From positions 5,394,001 through 5,458,000 of the forward strand of contig CAJFCV020000003.1 of the NCBI GenBank assembly GCA_904066235.2: a DNA stretch of 64,000 bases, given 5' to 3'. Shown here piece by piece: positions 14,501-26,330 of this stretch; the stretch's first letter is position 1, and every line of letters starts with the position of its first letter. The translations under genes were made by a program, and so were the position numbers. This DNA is from Bursaphelenchus xylophilus (lineage: Eukaryota > Nematoda > Chromadorea > Rhabditida > Aphelenchoididae). The notes under the pieces are model-generated. The model was not told the DNA's origin. It made no database searches and saw only the letters and a list, made by a program, of their open reading frames with translations.

Positions 14501-14619
14501 CTTCACTGGCACCCAAAGCGAGGGATCTGGCTTGAAATAAGTATTCGAATAATTTAAAATGCATTTATCGCGTTCTTTCCTCCACTTCGGTTCATTCCAC
14601 TATCTTTTAGGTGTAAAAG

Positions 14620-15386
14620 ATGACCCAAACTTCACAAAATACGGGGTTCAGAAGACTGACTAATGAAACGGGATGCACAAGAGAGGTTAGTTGAATTAGT
14701 TGAAGACTATAAAGTATGATTTAGGAATGGTGCTCATGGCCTCACCAGAACTACGATCAGATGGAAAGTACCCTGGCTGTCCATCAATACATTCAACAAG
14801 CCATCAGGGAGAACTACAAGGACATTGAAAACATCTTGACACCTCCAAAAGGAGTTGACGAAGGGGTCTGGAAATACGAACATCTTCGTCAATTCTGCAT
14901 GGAATTGAATGGTCTGGCTGTTTTGTTGCAAGAGGAATGCACTCAAGAGACCTGTGCCAGTATGAATGCTACTCAAAGTTGGATATTCCTTTGCGCTTCG
15001 CATAAAAATCCAAAGGAATGTGCAGCCATCGAGTACACGATGCACACTCTGGATGGAGCCTCTGCTTTGTTAAATAGTAATCGGTATTTCCCAAGCAGAG
15101 TTACTTTGAAAGATGCGTCATTGATGAAGATTGGATCTGTTTGCAGAAGAGTCTACAGGATATTTGCCCATGCTTACTTTGAACATCGCAAATTATTCGA
15201 TCAATTTGAGGTAATTTCTGCCTTTTCTTGGATGATTTTCATTTTTACTTTTGTTAAATTTGGTTATTTTAGGAGGAGACGTGTTTATGCCGCCGTTTCA
15301 CCAAATTCGTGACCAAGTACTCGTTGATGGGCAGTGAACATCTCCTTGTTCCTATTGATGAACAAGAGGAACCTACAAATTCATGA
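14620..15386 (+). CDS. MOB kinase activator-like 4 (MOB4/phocein)
   Basis: Subunit of the STRIPAK phosphatase/kinase complex, cytosolic and Golgi/vesicle associated (family knowledge). Exons 14620-14685, 14725-15210 and 15273-15386 give 221 aa against 225 in human. The MOB fold is clear: [104 protein letters not shown]. The ATG lies 10 nt after an ATCTTTTAG acceptor, fitting SL trans-splicing. The gene is divergent from the AKR gene (120 nt between start codons). The RAD51 paralog begins 128 nt after this stop, on the same strand, suggesting a two-gene operon. Confidence 0.93.
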
Positions 15387-15514
15387 TCTTTTCACTGTTT
15401 TTATAATTAATTTACTAACATTATTCTTGTTGTTTGTGTACATTTTCCTCGTAACGATAATTTTATTCGTATTATACTTAGCTGTGTCAGTATTGAATAA
15501 AAATTAATTTTAGA

Positions 15515-16325
15515 ATGGCTGAGATTTCATTAATCAAAGGGATAAAAGAGTCAGGAAAGTTGAACTTCGGCTCAATTTTTGATTCCGATGATAGTTTTAT
15601 TAGGAATTTTATGCAATCAGGAAGCATTGTTGAACTGTATGGTCAAAGAAACGGAGGGAAGCTTCTGGTAAGTAGGGACATGTGAAAATAAGGTATTCCA
15701 GTTCACCCATTCTGTGATCGCGGAGATTCTTCTTGATGATCAGAAGAGGAATGCATTCAATGTGACAGTGTTTGATTACGCAAAGCAGTTCTCGGCTCAA
15801 TTGCTTGCGGACCTCATTCGGAAGAAGCGAGATTTATCAGTGAGCCGTGTTCTAATTTTTATTTTAATTTTTAAGGATTCTGAACTTACCGAACTTCTGA
15901 ATTCAGTCCAAATCCTGAACCCAATCACTTACGAACATGCAATCAAGGCCCTCCGTGCCATGTCTTACAGGATAATGTCTTCAAGATGGGAGGTCTACAA
16001 AAAGAAGATCCCCAAGTCAACTCCGATCATAATCTTCATGGACGTTGGATCTCTGTTATATTATTCTGGTGGAGATCTTGCTGGGCATTACCGTCAAAGC
16101 GAGATGTTTAAATGCTTGGACTCTATTCGGCGCTGTGGATCCCTCATTATTCTTCTGAATCATTGTAAATCCGTTGATGAGAAATGTTTCGAACCAGCCT
16201 TGGGAAGGAATTGGAGAACCATGGTAACCACGAGATTTTACTTCCAGAAGGATGACACTGGCTACTTCTATGTCCCCATTATGAGAGATCAAGTGCCTAG
16301 AAAATACTGCTATTATCATCCGTAA
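15515..16325 (+). CDS. rfs-1: RAD51 paralog-like protein, probable RFS-1 counterpart
   Basis: RecA-fold protein expected to act with RAD-51 in homologous recombination repair. Exons 15515-15667, 15702-15839 and 15876-16325 give 246 aa. The P-loop at residues 43-50 reads GQRNGGKL: Gly and Lys fit Walker A but the final Thr/Ser is Leu. A Walker B strand IIIFMDVGSLL follows, then the RAD51-paralog C-terminal signature ALGRNWRTMVTTRFYF. The ATG is 2 nt after a TTAATTTTAG acceptor, with AATAAA at 15496-15501 just before it. I recall C. elegans MOB4 and rfs-1 as neighbours (C30A5.3 and C30A5.2), so position supports the RFS-1 call. By sequence alone XRCC2-like or RIP-1-like remain possible. Confidence 0.75.
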
Positions 16326-16950
16326 TTTTTATTTTTTGGTTACTAATACACTTGAAATCTGTAATCTATTATGAAGATTAAAGGAATGTTTAATGCGCGG
16401 CATAATAAACGCCTTGCGTCAAATTTCCTCTAGCGAATATTGTCTTTTGAGTCGAAACATCCGCCAAATCTGAGAAAGCATAAAAAGTTGACTCAACCCC
16501 GAAACAATTGGCCTAAGGGCCGAAGCGAGAGAGCTCATGTTTCACCCCACCCGCCCGTACTTGACCATTACCTGCATCAACATTATGGAATCGCGGAGTC
16601 TCGGACATCTGGGTTGATCTGTTTTTTGGTTATGGCATTTAATATCCTGACCCCGCCTTCGGCGTCTGGCCGAGGAAGAGCTCAACTTTCCTTCTTTTTT
16701 ATTAAAGTGCCGCCAACTTTTAGCTGCTGTCAAATCCGGAAAAGCAGTTGATCTGGCGGCTCGAAGTGATCTGCGCGCATCTCCCGTTTCCATTTTTCTT
16801 TTTTCCAAATCGAGGACTGACTTTAGGCCAAGCCGCTCATTTTGGTCATTAAGCAAAGGCCTGGCGCCTGTTCCACCTTCGGCCCGTTTCCCCATCACTC
16901 ATTTCGCTTTTTTGACGTTTTCCATTATTCAGTATTATCCAACCTTCAGA
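16326..16950. other. 625-bp intergenic region upstream of the M1 homologue
   Basis: No coding frame with recognisable content. It contains the 3' end of the RAD51 paralog transcript and presumably the promoter of the M1 homologue. The middle part is locally richer in G and C than its surroundings. Confidence 0.5.
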
Positions 16951-19900
16951 ATGACGGCAGTATCGACGCGAGTTCTTCTGGCCGCCGTTGTTGTCACCCT
17001 ACTGGTTGGCGGGATCATCGTTTTTCTCTTAAGTGGACCCAAGAGTCCTGTTGTCACTTCTCTGGATGATCTCAATAACACCTTTGCCTCCTCTTCTGAT
17101 GAATTGTTGTTTGAAGGCTCGGGTCAAGGGCTAACCTCGGCGGAAGTGAGGTCCACAAAAGGCACAATAACATCAGCAGAGACTACACAACTCATAGAAG
17201 GGGTCGTTGCAACAGCAGCAACCACAGCGTTTGTTCCGATAGAAGATGATGAGAAACAAGATCTTCCTCAGTGCTCTTCTACAATCGTTGACACAAAACC
17301 CCAATGTAATGTGGACACGTAAGTCATTAATCACTGTTTTTAGAATTAAATTAATTGCAGCCCCCTTCCAAGAGAGGTTATCGACCGTTGGACCAAGCCT
17401 GAATTCTCGTCTCAACTTCCCGACCTTCTGAATGATCTCCATCCCATTCATTATGACGTTAACATCTCTGTTTCCCATCTAGACATTCGATTATTGAAGG
17501 CGTCCGTTGAAGCATTTGTCAAGTTGCCTGAGGGTGGATCAGTTTTGCCATTGCATCTACATCGAACAGTCATCAATCTGGCCAAGGATAAGACTTGGGT
17601 GCGGGAATGTGAGACTGGTAAGTGTTCAAAGACGCCGTTTATAACAAATCTCCTCGTAAAACGAGGGAAAATAAAATATTTTTGCCGATTCTCACAGTCG
17701 GGATGGCAGACGGCAGGGCGGTGACACTCATTAATGGACGCATCTCCGCGTTAATTACTTTGGTACCCTTCCCTGTGCCAACTCACAATTTATGTCATCT
17801 TTTTTGTCAAGAAGTAAATTTTTTCAGGCCGGTTTGTTTGTGTGTCATCATTGACTCATCTAAATGACCAAAGGATTTTGTTAATTGGACTTAATGAAAC
17901 TCTGCCCGCAGGGGCTTTAGTCTCTGTTTATTTCCAAGACTTTGAAGTCCAAGTTCATTCCAATATTGGCCTTGTTCTTCAAGCGCCCTCTTTGTGGGAG
18001 AAACAGCGTGCCTGGATTCTGGCGACTTTATTTGGTGAAACCGGAGCAAGGACTGTGTTCCCGGTTGTGGATCAGAGTGGGGCAAAGGCTTCATGGAGGC
18101 TGTGTCTGGAACATTTGAAGAATATGACATCAAGGTAGTCTTTGCAATTTTTTCTCATCAAATTTATCCTTTACAGAAGTAATATGCCGTCTGAAAAAGT
18201 ATCAGAATCTGGAGTAGACCGTATCCAACAATGTTTCAAGACTTCGCCGACCCTTCGTTCTGATCAGTTTGCATTCGTTATATTCGACAATTTGACCCCC
18301 ATTCATTCCGACAGCAGTGATCCTCGACTCGAAGTGTTTGTGGCCAAACATATCTCCGAGACAAAATGGATCGTATTAGAGGTCCAAACTGCCTTAAAAC
18401 GGATGGCTGATTTGACAGGAATCCCTTACCCCTTAGAGAAGCTAACAGTTCTCTCTACTCCTCTATCTGTTGATGGAACTCACGATCTTGGATTGATCCA
18501 AGTTAAGGACACGTGGGTGGAGTACCCAAAATATGTTCTGACTCATTCGATTTTGATCAGTCAGGTCGTTCAACAATGGATTTCAAATGTGTTTACCATC
18601 TGTGATAGTTGTATCCAGGTAAGAATCCAAGATCATGAGTATTTTATGGGATGAGAAGGGCATGTTTCTTTACGAAAATGCATTGTTTTAACGTAATGTT
18701 AAGCGTAATCTTAGGTTTCTTGATTTAAAAGCAATTTTGATGAATGTTTTATGAGTGATTAGTATTGTTCGCACTTCTATATATCTCCCATCACGTTGAC
18801 GGCTTATCATTTATCTCTCCCAGACCAAATGTTTATTTTTTAAAAGTTCTTTGTTTAACGATCTCATTACTCTCAAAGACCTTGTCCTTCTCTCCTTTCT
18901 CTGGCATTCCATCAGTTCAAATATAACCTAGTCGCTAAGTGAATCGAGGTCCAAAAAACAGTTGCCCTTTTCCGTTGCGTAATCCCGATGGAAATATTTC
19001 TAAAAATCCGAGTTTTAAAGCGGAGATTGTAACTGGATGCCTATGACTTTTTAACTCCGATTCGTTGTAAAAAGCAAACAAATCCTGACAAATTGAAATC
19101 GAATATCAGTTTGATAGGGCCTTTTCTAATTGACATCTCTTTTTCAGGATGGATTGGCCGCATATATCGAATGGATTGTGGGATCAGAATATGAATCCAT
19201 CGGGATGGATGTCCACAAAAGGGCTTTTGATGCCAGAAATCGGCTACTCAAATATCAGAATGACAAGACTCCACTGATCGCATTACAAATCGTACCAACA
19301 AAACCAGAAAAGGAGTGTGTTACGAAAAACGCATTACTTTTTGCATCGATTGGAGAGATCTTTGGAAGCGACGCCATTAAAAGGTTCCTCGGGACTATTG
19401 CCAGTGCCAAGCAATGGGGAGGATGCTTGACAAATGAGGAGATCGGAAATGCTCTCTTTGGAGCTACCAACTCGCTTGTGTCAAGTATGTTATGACGATA
19501 TAAGCATGATATTGTTCTAGAACGGATGTTTGATTCTTTTGCCAATTCACCGGATTACCCAACTCTCAAGTTCAAGATGTCCGGTCATCATCTGTCAGTT
19601 CAATTAGAAAACGAGGCCGGAGAAGTAAAGAAACTTGATATGACAGTTCCCTTCGGCCTTTTGGACAACCGCGGACGTCATCTCACACTGGTTCACAATG
19701 GATCGGAAATCGAAGAGGATCTGGAGGGCATCACCGTCTTGGCCAATCCGAACACAACCACGCTCTTCAGGTCCTTATATGATGTAAGATTTGAATTATT
19801 CCCAATACTCGTGATCGTCTAACGATAAGCAATGTCACCATCATCTGACGTCAATCTTGTTTTAGGTTGAAAACTATGATCGTTTAGCCAATTGCGCATT

Positions 19901-20162
19901 GGACAGTGCCTGCCAGGACTTCTCCCAAGACTTAGTAGCTCAAGCTTTTAGTGATTTATGCTGGGCTCATCTTCATAACAAGTTAAAAACAAATGGACGT
20001 GATCAGCAATGGCAGCAGCTCTTCAGAAAGTTGGCCAAGAGCTCTCTAGTCCATCCTGATTGTGCTTGTTGTATGCAGACTCGAACAGAAGCCAGCTCCA
20101 AGTGTAAATGGACATGGAAAAGTAAATGCTCTTCATTGAGTTTGAAGATGGAGAAGTTCTGA
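16951..20162 (+). CDS. Type II membrane M1-family aminopeptidase homologue, catalytic site lost
   Basis: Seven exons: 16951-17318, 17361-17617, 17828-18134, 18177-18618, 19148-19484, 19521-19783 and 19866-20162, giving 756 aa. A short cytosolic N-terminus is followed by a membrane helix at about residues 8-27 (VLLAAVVVTLLVGGIIVFLL), a Ser/Thr-rich stalk and an M1 ectodomain starting LHPIHYDVNI. Where active M1 enzymes have HELAHQW, this protein has SQVVQQW. Where they have the second zinc Glu in NEGFA, it has QDGLA. No GAMEN-like sequence is seen before it. It should therefore not bind zinc or cleave peptides (inference from established M1 chemistry), and may be a receptor or binding protein. 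The C-terminal part corresponds to the M1 helical domain and is Cys-rich near the end (CACCM). The 529-nt intron 4 has no evident content. Confidence 0.85.
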
Positions 20163-20555
20163 AAGAGAGACTCACCATAATCTACACATCAAAACGGGAT
20201 TTCTAATAGAAAACATTAGCCTTTACTTTCATTGCCGTTTATTTTGGTAAGTTTTTGTATTTATAACAACATTTCCACAAAGTTTATTCAACAAATAAAG
20301 TGACGTCATTCTTGCGCAAGGTTAAGCAACTTGAAGTACCAATTAAATAATAATGGTTTATTGAATAGATATGTGTATAAACAATCACTGGGCTACGATT
20401 ACAACTTTTGATACACTAACATTCTCAGAATTGCACAGGACAATCGAAAGTAGGCGGAGTTTGGCAGCACAAAAATAATTAATTGTAAGCAGTAGGGAAA
20501 CCGTAGTAGCTGGAAGATATGAGAGATACCAGACATTCGATACTAAACATGCAGA
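20163..20555. other. 393-bp region between convergent genes
   Basis: Holds the 3' ends of the M1 homologue (+) and dual oxidase (-). AATAAA occurs near 20295. No other feature was seen. Confidence 0.5.
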
Positions 20556-23500
20556 CTAGAAAGTTTCGAATCGATGGACGAAAGAAGGCGCATTCCTGAC
20601 TCGATTCGCGTCTTGACAAGCATTTCTGATCTGCTTGTTAATCGAGTTGGGGCCACAACTGAACACGCCAATGTCATTCACCTAAAAAAATGTTTTTTGT
20701 CTTACATTCCAACAGAAAATTATTTAATAAGTATTTGATAAAGTTACCTCTTGATGTCTCTTCTGAAGGAATGTAAAGAAGGCATCAAAGTTGGGCCTTC
20801 CGAAATGATTTGTGGCGCTGAGACCAGTGAACATACTCTTTCCTCGGTTATTTCCTCGGAAATGTTTCTCACAAATATACTGAAACAAAATCATTATCAT
20901 CACTGATACTACCCTTACCAGCATGGTCGTTCTAAGATCAAATTTGTGGAAGAATTGAGTGACGAACACATGAATTTCAAGAAGATTATTCCGGTCGAGA
21001 CTCTCCACTTCCTTCAGAACATCCACAAACCATTCAAAGTTCTTATGGGTGGGACAGATCCAAAGGAAATAAACCTTCTTGCATCTGATATTACAATGTT
21101 TATCCGCCGAAGTCTCCATCACCAGATCCATCAAGGTTGATGCATATGGAGTGACTCCAATACCTCCACCAACCATCACACATACATCGTAGTTGTGCCA
21201 TTCTTGGTTACCATCTCCAAAGGGACCATTCAAATTGATGGCTGGGTAGTTGGTGTCTCCAGTCGTAAGACATTCACTGATCTCATTCCTTAATTGCCAA
21301 GTCCAAGGACCGACAGCTTTGATGTAGAGTTCAACAAATTTGGATTGAGGGGCCGAGGCAATGGAGAAGGCGTGATTTGTGTTAAAGGAACAACTGAAAT
21401 TGGGACACGAAACACGAACCCATTGGCCAGAACGGAATTTGAAGGAATGGGGACGATGGAATTTGATATAGATGATATCTAAATAAAAACCGTAGGGCAA
21501 TTAGTTTAATGATGACAATAAAAACAAAAATATAACTCACCAGATGGATAGATATCAGCATACAAGATCTGCAGTTGCTTGTATTGCTGTCTCATTCCAA
21601 TTATCTTGTCAATTATGAAGATTATTATTGGGCCGATAACATAATACCAAAATTTGGGAGACTAAAAACAAGAATACTTTACATACATAAATAGTCTCAC
21701 ATCCAGCAGCCGGGGTAATCCATGGAGAATTGTAAGAGCATAGAGCAAGATGTTGAGCAAATGGGTTAACCTGAATGCATGATAAGCTCTCTTCAGGACA
21801 GCGGGCATTGCAAACACATAGATGACGCACATAATGGCCACTAGTAATATTCCAGTAATGCCAGTCAAAGTCCCAAAGAACCAATAACTGATCGAAGGAA
21901 GAAAATTGGATCCAAAAACGGCTTCCTGGAACAAACAGGCCAATCCTTCTTGACTCTGTGTGGCCACATGGTAGAAATTAATGCAATGACCAACTGTGTG
22001 AATCGCTGAAAAAACCCCAGCACTGATGGCAACGATTTTGTGGAAGGTAATTGCGGAATCCAGAGGAAGATATTCGCCCAGAGGAGTCTCTCGGATTATG
22101 GTTAACACATTTCTGCAGACAGTCAGTAGAACTATCGCCATATCAAACGATAACGCAGCTGCAGCGCCTCTTGTAATCGCGATTCCAACTCCCATGACAC
22201 GTCGAAGATCTCGATGTTCGGTTTCGTATCTATAGTCTGAAAATGGTTTTAATTACACTACAAAAGTTGCATTACTTACGCCAGAATCTTTCAGTAAAAA
22301 GAATGGCATTAATCGCGAAGAAGATGAACAAGATCACAACGTGCTGACGATTGGATTCCAAATACGAAGAAAGCCACGAAAACCAACCCAGATTGGCTCC
22401 ATTGTCTCCTTCTGGGGTCACTGCGAAACTGTTAAGACTCTCGGTTCTGAAGAAGTTGCCTTTGTACACACTTTACTTACTCATCACACTTAACCTTAAG
22501 ATGTCTTCCTCTCAAGTGCATTCCCAAGGGTCTTCGCTGATCATCCGTTTGACTGAAGATGGCTTCAAAGTCCTTTTCCGTTAAGAATTTTCGATCTTCA
22601 ATTCCGGCACGATGAAGGACGGAACTGATAACTCTTTCCTGCTCTTCTTCATCAATCTTGACTCCAGCAGCAACGTTAAGTGACATGACGAAGTCAGCGA
22701 ATTCATGGGCCTGTACCTTTCCATCTTGATTTGTGTCGCACATATTAAACACCAACTTCAATTTCTCTTTCAAGTCATCACTACTGAACTTTCTGAGAAC
22801 TTCGAGCATTTGTTGGAAAGTGACGTCATCTGAGTCGTCTCCACTGTCCTTCTTCATACAGGCATACATTCTCTCCACAAACATATCGTTCTCCTTCATT
22901 CCCAAGGCTTCGGCGAACTCGGCTTTACTTAATTTCATCTCCAGAACTTCATCCGTAGTCATGGCATCATATTCATGATCTTTGCTTCTTAATTTCGGCA
23001 CATTGAATGCTTTGGAATAGGCTTCCCTGAAGAAGAAATCAAGTTTGTGCTGTCGTTTTTCTTTTGTCTCTGCTGCCTCTAGAAGAACATCAGTCTCCAC
23101 TTGATGACCATGTAAAGTGATTCTGTTAGTGGCCAAGACAGATGAGAAAGATCTATGGAATTGATCAAAATCTTCCACTTTTCTGAACCTGACCACGATG
23201 TCGTTATGTTTCCTCACAGATATGGCCACAAACGGTCCACTGATTGAGCCCGATGCTTTTGTCCCAATATTCATGAGGATCACTTGGGAATCGAATAATG
23301 GAACTCGTCGCAAAACTCCTCCTCGAGGTTTTTCCAGACTAATACTGGGTGATTTGGGTTCGATGACTAGAAGAACTGATCGGTAGTAGGTCTCATTGAT
23401 CCATTCGATCACCGGGAATGAATAATTGGACGCCTTGACAGCTCCCTTGTTAAAGGTGCTACTCTTTTCCATGGCCTTATTAAACTGATTGGACTGTCTT

Positions 23501-26330
23501 CGGCTAGGTTCATACAACAAACCCAGCTTTCTTCTTCGTTGGATATAAAGATATCCAATTCCAATACAGACTAAAATGACGTAGTTTAAGGTTGGTAGTT
23601 AAAGGCATCGATTTTGGTCTGGGAAGGGGTCAAGGGTGGGAGTGGGAGTCTACACCACAACGCGCTCGCTTCCACTCCCCAAAATCCGCCAAAAAACTAT
23701 CTTGGTCCAACAGTAATGTTTTCCCCCACCTTCCCAACTCTGGGGATGGGATTACCCTTCCCCTGGCGTGCGCCTCTGATAGTTGCACTTACTTAGCGGA
23801 ACACAGCCTAAGGCAATACAAGTGTAGATGTAAGTAACCTCGTTTCCAGTGAAATGATCAAATCTCATGAACGGAACACATCTCTCGAGATTAGTGGTGT
23901 TCACTTGAAAGGGCTGAGGACAAGGATCTTTCTCTGTATGAAAGAAAACGTCATCTTGAAGATAGTTTTCTTGGATTTCAGTCGTTTTTACAATGATATC
24001 TTTCATGGTTATATTGTGAATTGCTGCGATTTCTTCCTTCGTGAATATTCTAAAGCAAATCTACTAAGTATGTGATTAATCTTCGTACCCATTATCAGCG
24101 TTTTCGAACCAGAATCGATCTCCATCTCTGAGCCTTTTGAACTGGTCTTTGATTATGACCGCGAATAATTCCCCGGGTCCCTTTCCGTCAGTTTCCAACA
24201 TTCCCCCCACATACGCGTCCAATTTGTTGATGTCGCCATGATACATATTTTTCAGCGCCGCAAACATCTATAAACAGGATAATGATGTGTTTTTAAGGAC
24301 TCACTTCAGGCTTCTCCGTATACATCTTGTCATTAATTGTTTCCCAAGTCCTCTCTGGAAGACCGTACACTTTTCTGAGTCGATTATAAGGTAATATTCC
24401 GTTATCCCGAGCTCTCATTATCGAAGTAGAGACCACATCTAATCGAGTGAAGTGCATTGGGCCAAAGATAAAATCTAAAACAAAATATGAATTGTCATCA
24501 ATTTCAAAAACTCACCCCTCAGATCTTCCACGACAATATTATCCTCGGCTTCGGCTAATTGGCTAGCCATTCCAAGGACAATTTCATCCACAGTATATCC
24601 TCTCACAATGTCCTGGGCGTTCCACCAATTCTGGCACAGCCTGAGGGCAGGATATCCTCCGACTTCATCCCTGAATTTACACTTCTCTGATTTGATTCTA
24701 AATAACATTCCAGGTGGGACAATTGTGTGAGGAAATCTGAAGGCGGTGGTGGCAAAGGAATGGGAAATCCCTGGGGGCAAAAAAGGCTTGTATCCCGTAT
24801 ATTCGTAATCAGCTCGGTTTCCATATTCTCCTCCCAGTAAAGCGGGCAGATAATCGTAGTATATGATTTTCTGAAGATTCAACATTAACAGGGAAGCACC
24901 CCGAGTGCGACGTTCAGATTTTAATAAAACTTGACCAAGGATAATTTCTGGCCACCCCTCATTTGGAGCGAATCGGGCATCAGACCAATATTTATATCCA
25001 ATATTGCAAAATGGGTTAACTAGCTAGCACAAGTTGAAAATCCTTACTTGTAAAGTGGCGATAACCATCCGTCGGGCTCCTTGGAACAACTCTTCATCTG
25101 TCCAATCAGCATGTTGCTCGGCGAGGTCTTTAGCCTGGATATTATGCCAACGGAACAAAATCAGTCCAAAACTCAGTAATCCGGGATTTTCATTAACTCT
25201 CGGATCTCCCAGAACTAAGATACATGAAGCATAAAAATAAGAAGCACTTACTGAATAGCCTCTCGGGTCTCATCAATCGATGAATCTGAGGTGGCGGGGG
25301 ATTGATGAGAGGGATATGCGGGTTGTTGAAAGGGGGGTACCCTTTCATAACATCGTGCTCCTTGAGAGTTCCGTTCACATATGATCGAAGAGCTGCCACC
25401 CAAGGTTCCTGGGTACTGTAGAGGAAAGAGGCATCGATCCAGGCGGTTCTGTCATTAACCTAAACAATAATAATGCAAAATATATTCTTGTGTCATACTG
25501 TCATACCTGTTCTCTTGGCGAATTAAGTCCATGACCGGTGGTTTTATCGTATTTGGCACGAGTAAATGGGATCTGGGTTTCTCCTTTACAATGACTATCA
25601 AAGACCGTATCGCATTTTGGGACGGGGATCTTATGCATTTCCAAGGGACAGCTGATCTGGGTTGATTGCATGATCTCATACGCAACTACTTGACCTAAAA
25701 ATATTTGGTTTACAGTGAAATATTATTTAGCAGGTACTTACTGAAGAAGGCCATCATTGTCGTGAGATTCCTAGCATTTGGGATCCCATCAGGCCCTTTG
25801 AAGACGAGATCTAAATTTGATTTATACATGTCAGTCTGTCGGGAAAATAATGAGCACAACGTCGCATCAGAGAAAATCAGTTGTGTCGCAGCAAAATTAA
25901 ATTGCTCTTCACTTCAGCGACGCGATTGGCACAGTGACATTGTGCTCATTATTTTCCCGACAGGCTGATATTTACTATAAGTTTTTTTTCAACAAACGTG
26001 ACTTACTTGAAATATTTCTAGCTGACGGTAAATCCTTTTCCCAAAGTTTATAGACCCCGTCTTCGTAAGAACTGGGCGCGTCCCTGTGCAGTCTACTGTT
26101 TATCGTCCCCCATTGGGGATTGGCCAGATTATTGTACCAACCATCGTATCTTTGATACTCGTGGACTCTTTCTAGTGCTAAAGTTGTCCAAATTACTTTC
26201 TTATCCTTCATTTCTGGATTACAGTAAACAAAAAGCAGTAAAATAATGTTTGCTTACCAGTAGTCGTATTTGCTGAGAGTATGAGAGAAGCGAGGGTAGT
26301 TAACAGTAATCGATTAATCGAAGTTTTCAT
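20556..26330 (-). CDS. bli-3: Dual oxidase (BLI-3/DUOX type)
   Basis: Membrane NADPH oxidase that makes hydrogen peroxide outside the cell; in C. elegans BLI-3 supports cuticle tyrosine cross-linking (established). Seventeen exons: 26258-26330, 26007-26213, 25742-25810, 25507-25694, 25252-25459, 25048-25214, 24516-24870, 24305-24474, 24089-24267, 23793-24049, 22481-23570, 22280-22446, 21701-22236, 21541-21661, 20919-21478, 20748-20879 and 20556-20681. They sum to 4605 nt (1534 aa). Order: signal peptide; peroxidase-like ectodomain (YQRYDGWYNNLANP, LFRWHN, DVVSTSIMRARDNG); membrane helix; EF-hand DTNQDGKVQAHE; six-helix ferric reductase core with haem His candidates (HTVGHCINFYH, HAFRLTH); FAD site HAFSIASAP; NADPH sites VMVGGGIGVTP and FSCGP; C-terminal Phe. 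Intron 2 contains an inverted-repeat element; intron 11 is 34 nt. A further in-frame ATG lies upstream at 26474, but 26330 gives a proper signal peptide. Confidence 0.93.
25831..25968. mobile_element. Inverted-repeat element, CAGTCTGTCGG family, copy 1
   Basis: The left end TCAGTCTGTCGGGAAAATAA (continuing TGAGCACAA) matches the reverse complement of the right end, which reads TCAGCCTGTCGGGAAAATAA, over about 28 bp. It lies inside dual oxidase intron 2 and has no coding capacity. The right flank is TA; the left flank is TG, probably a decayed target duplication. Confidence 0.8.
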
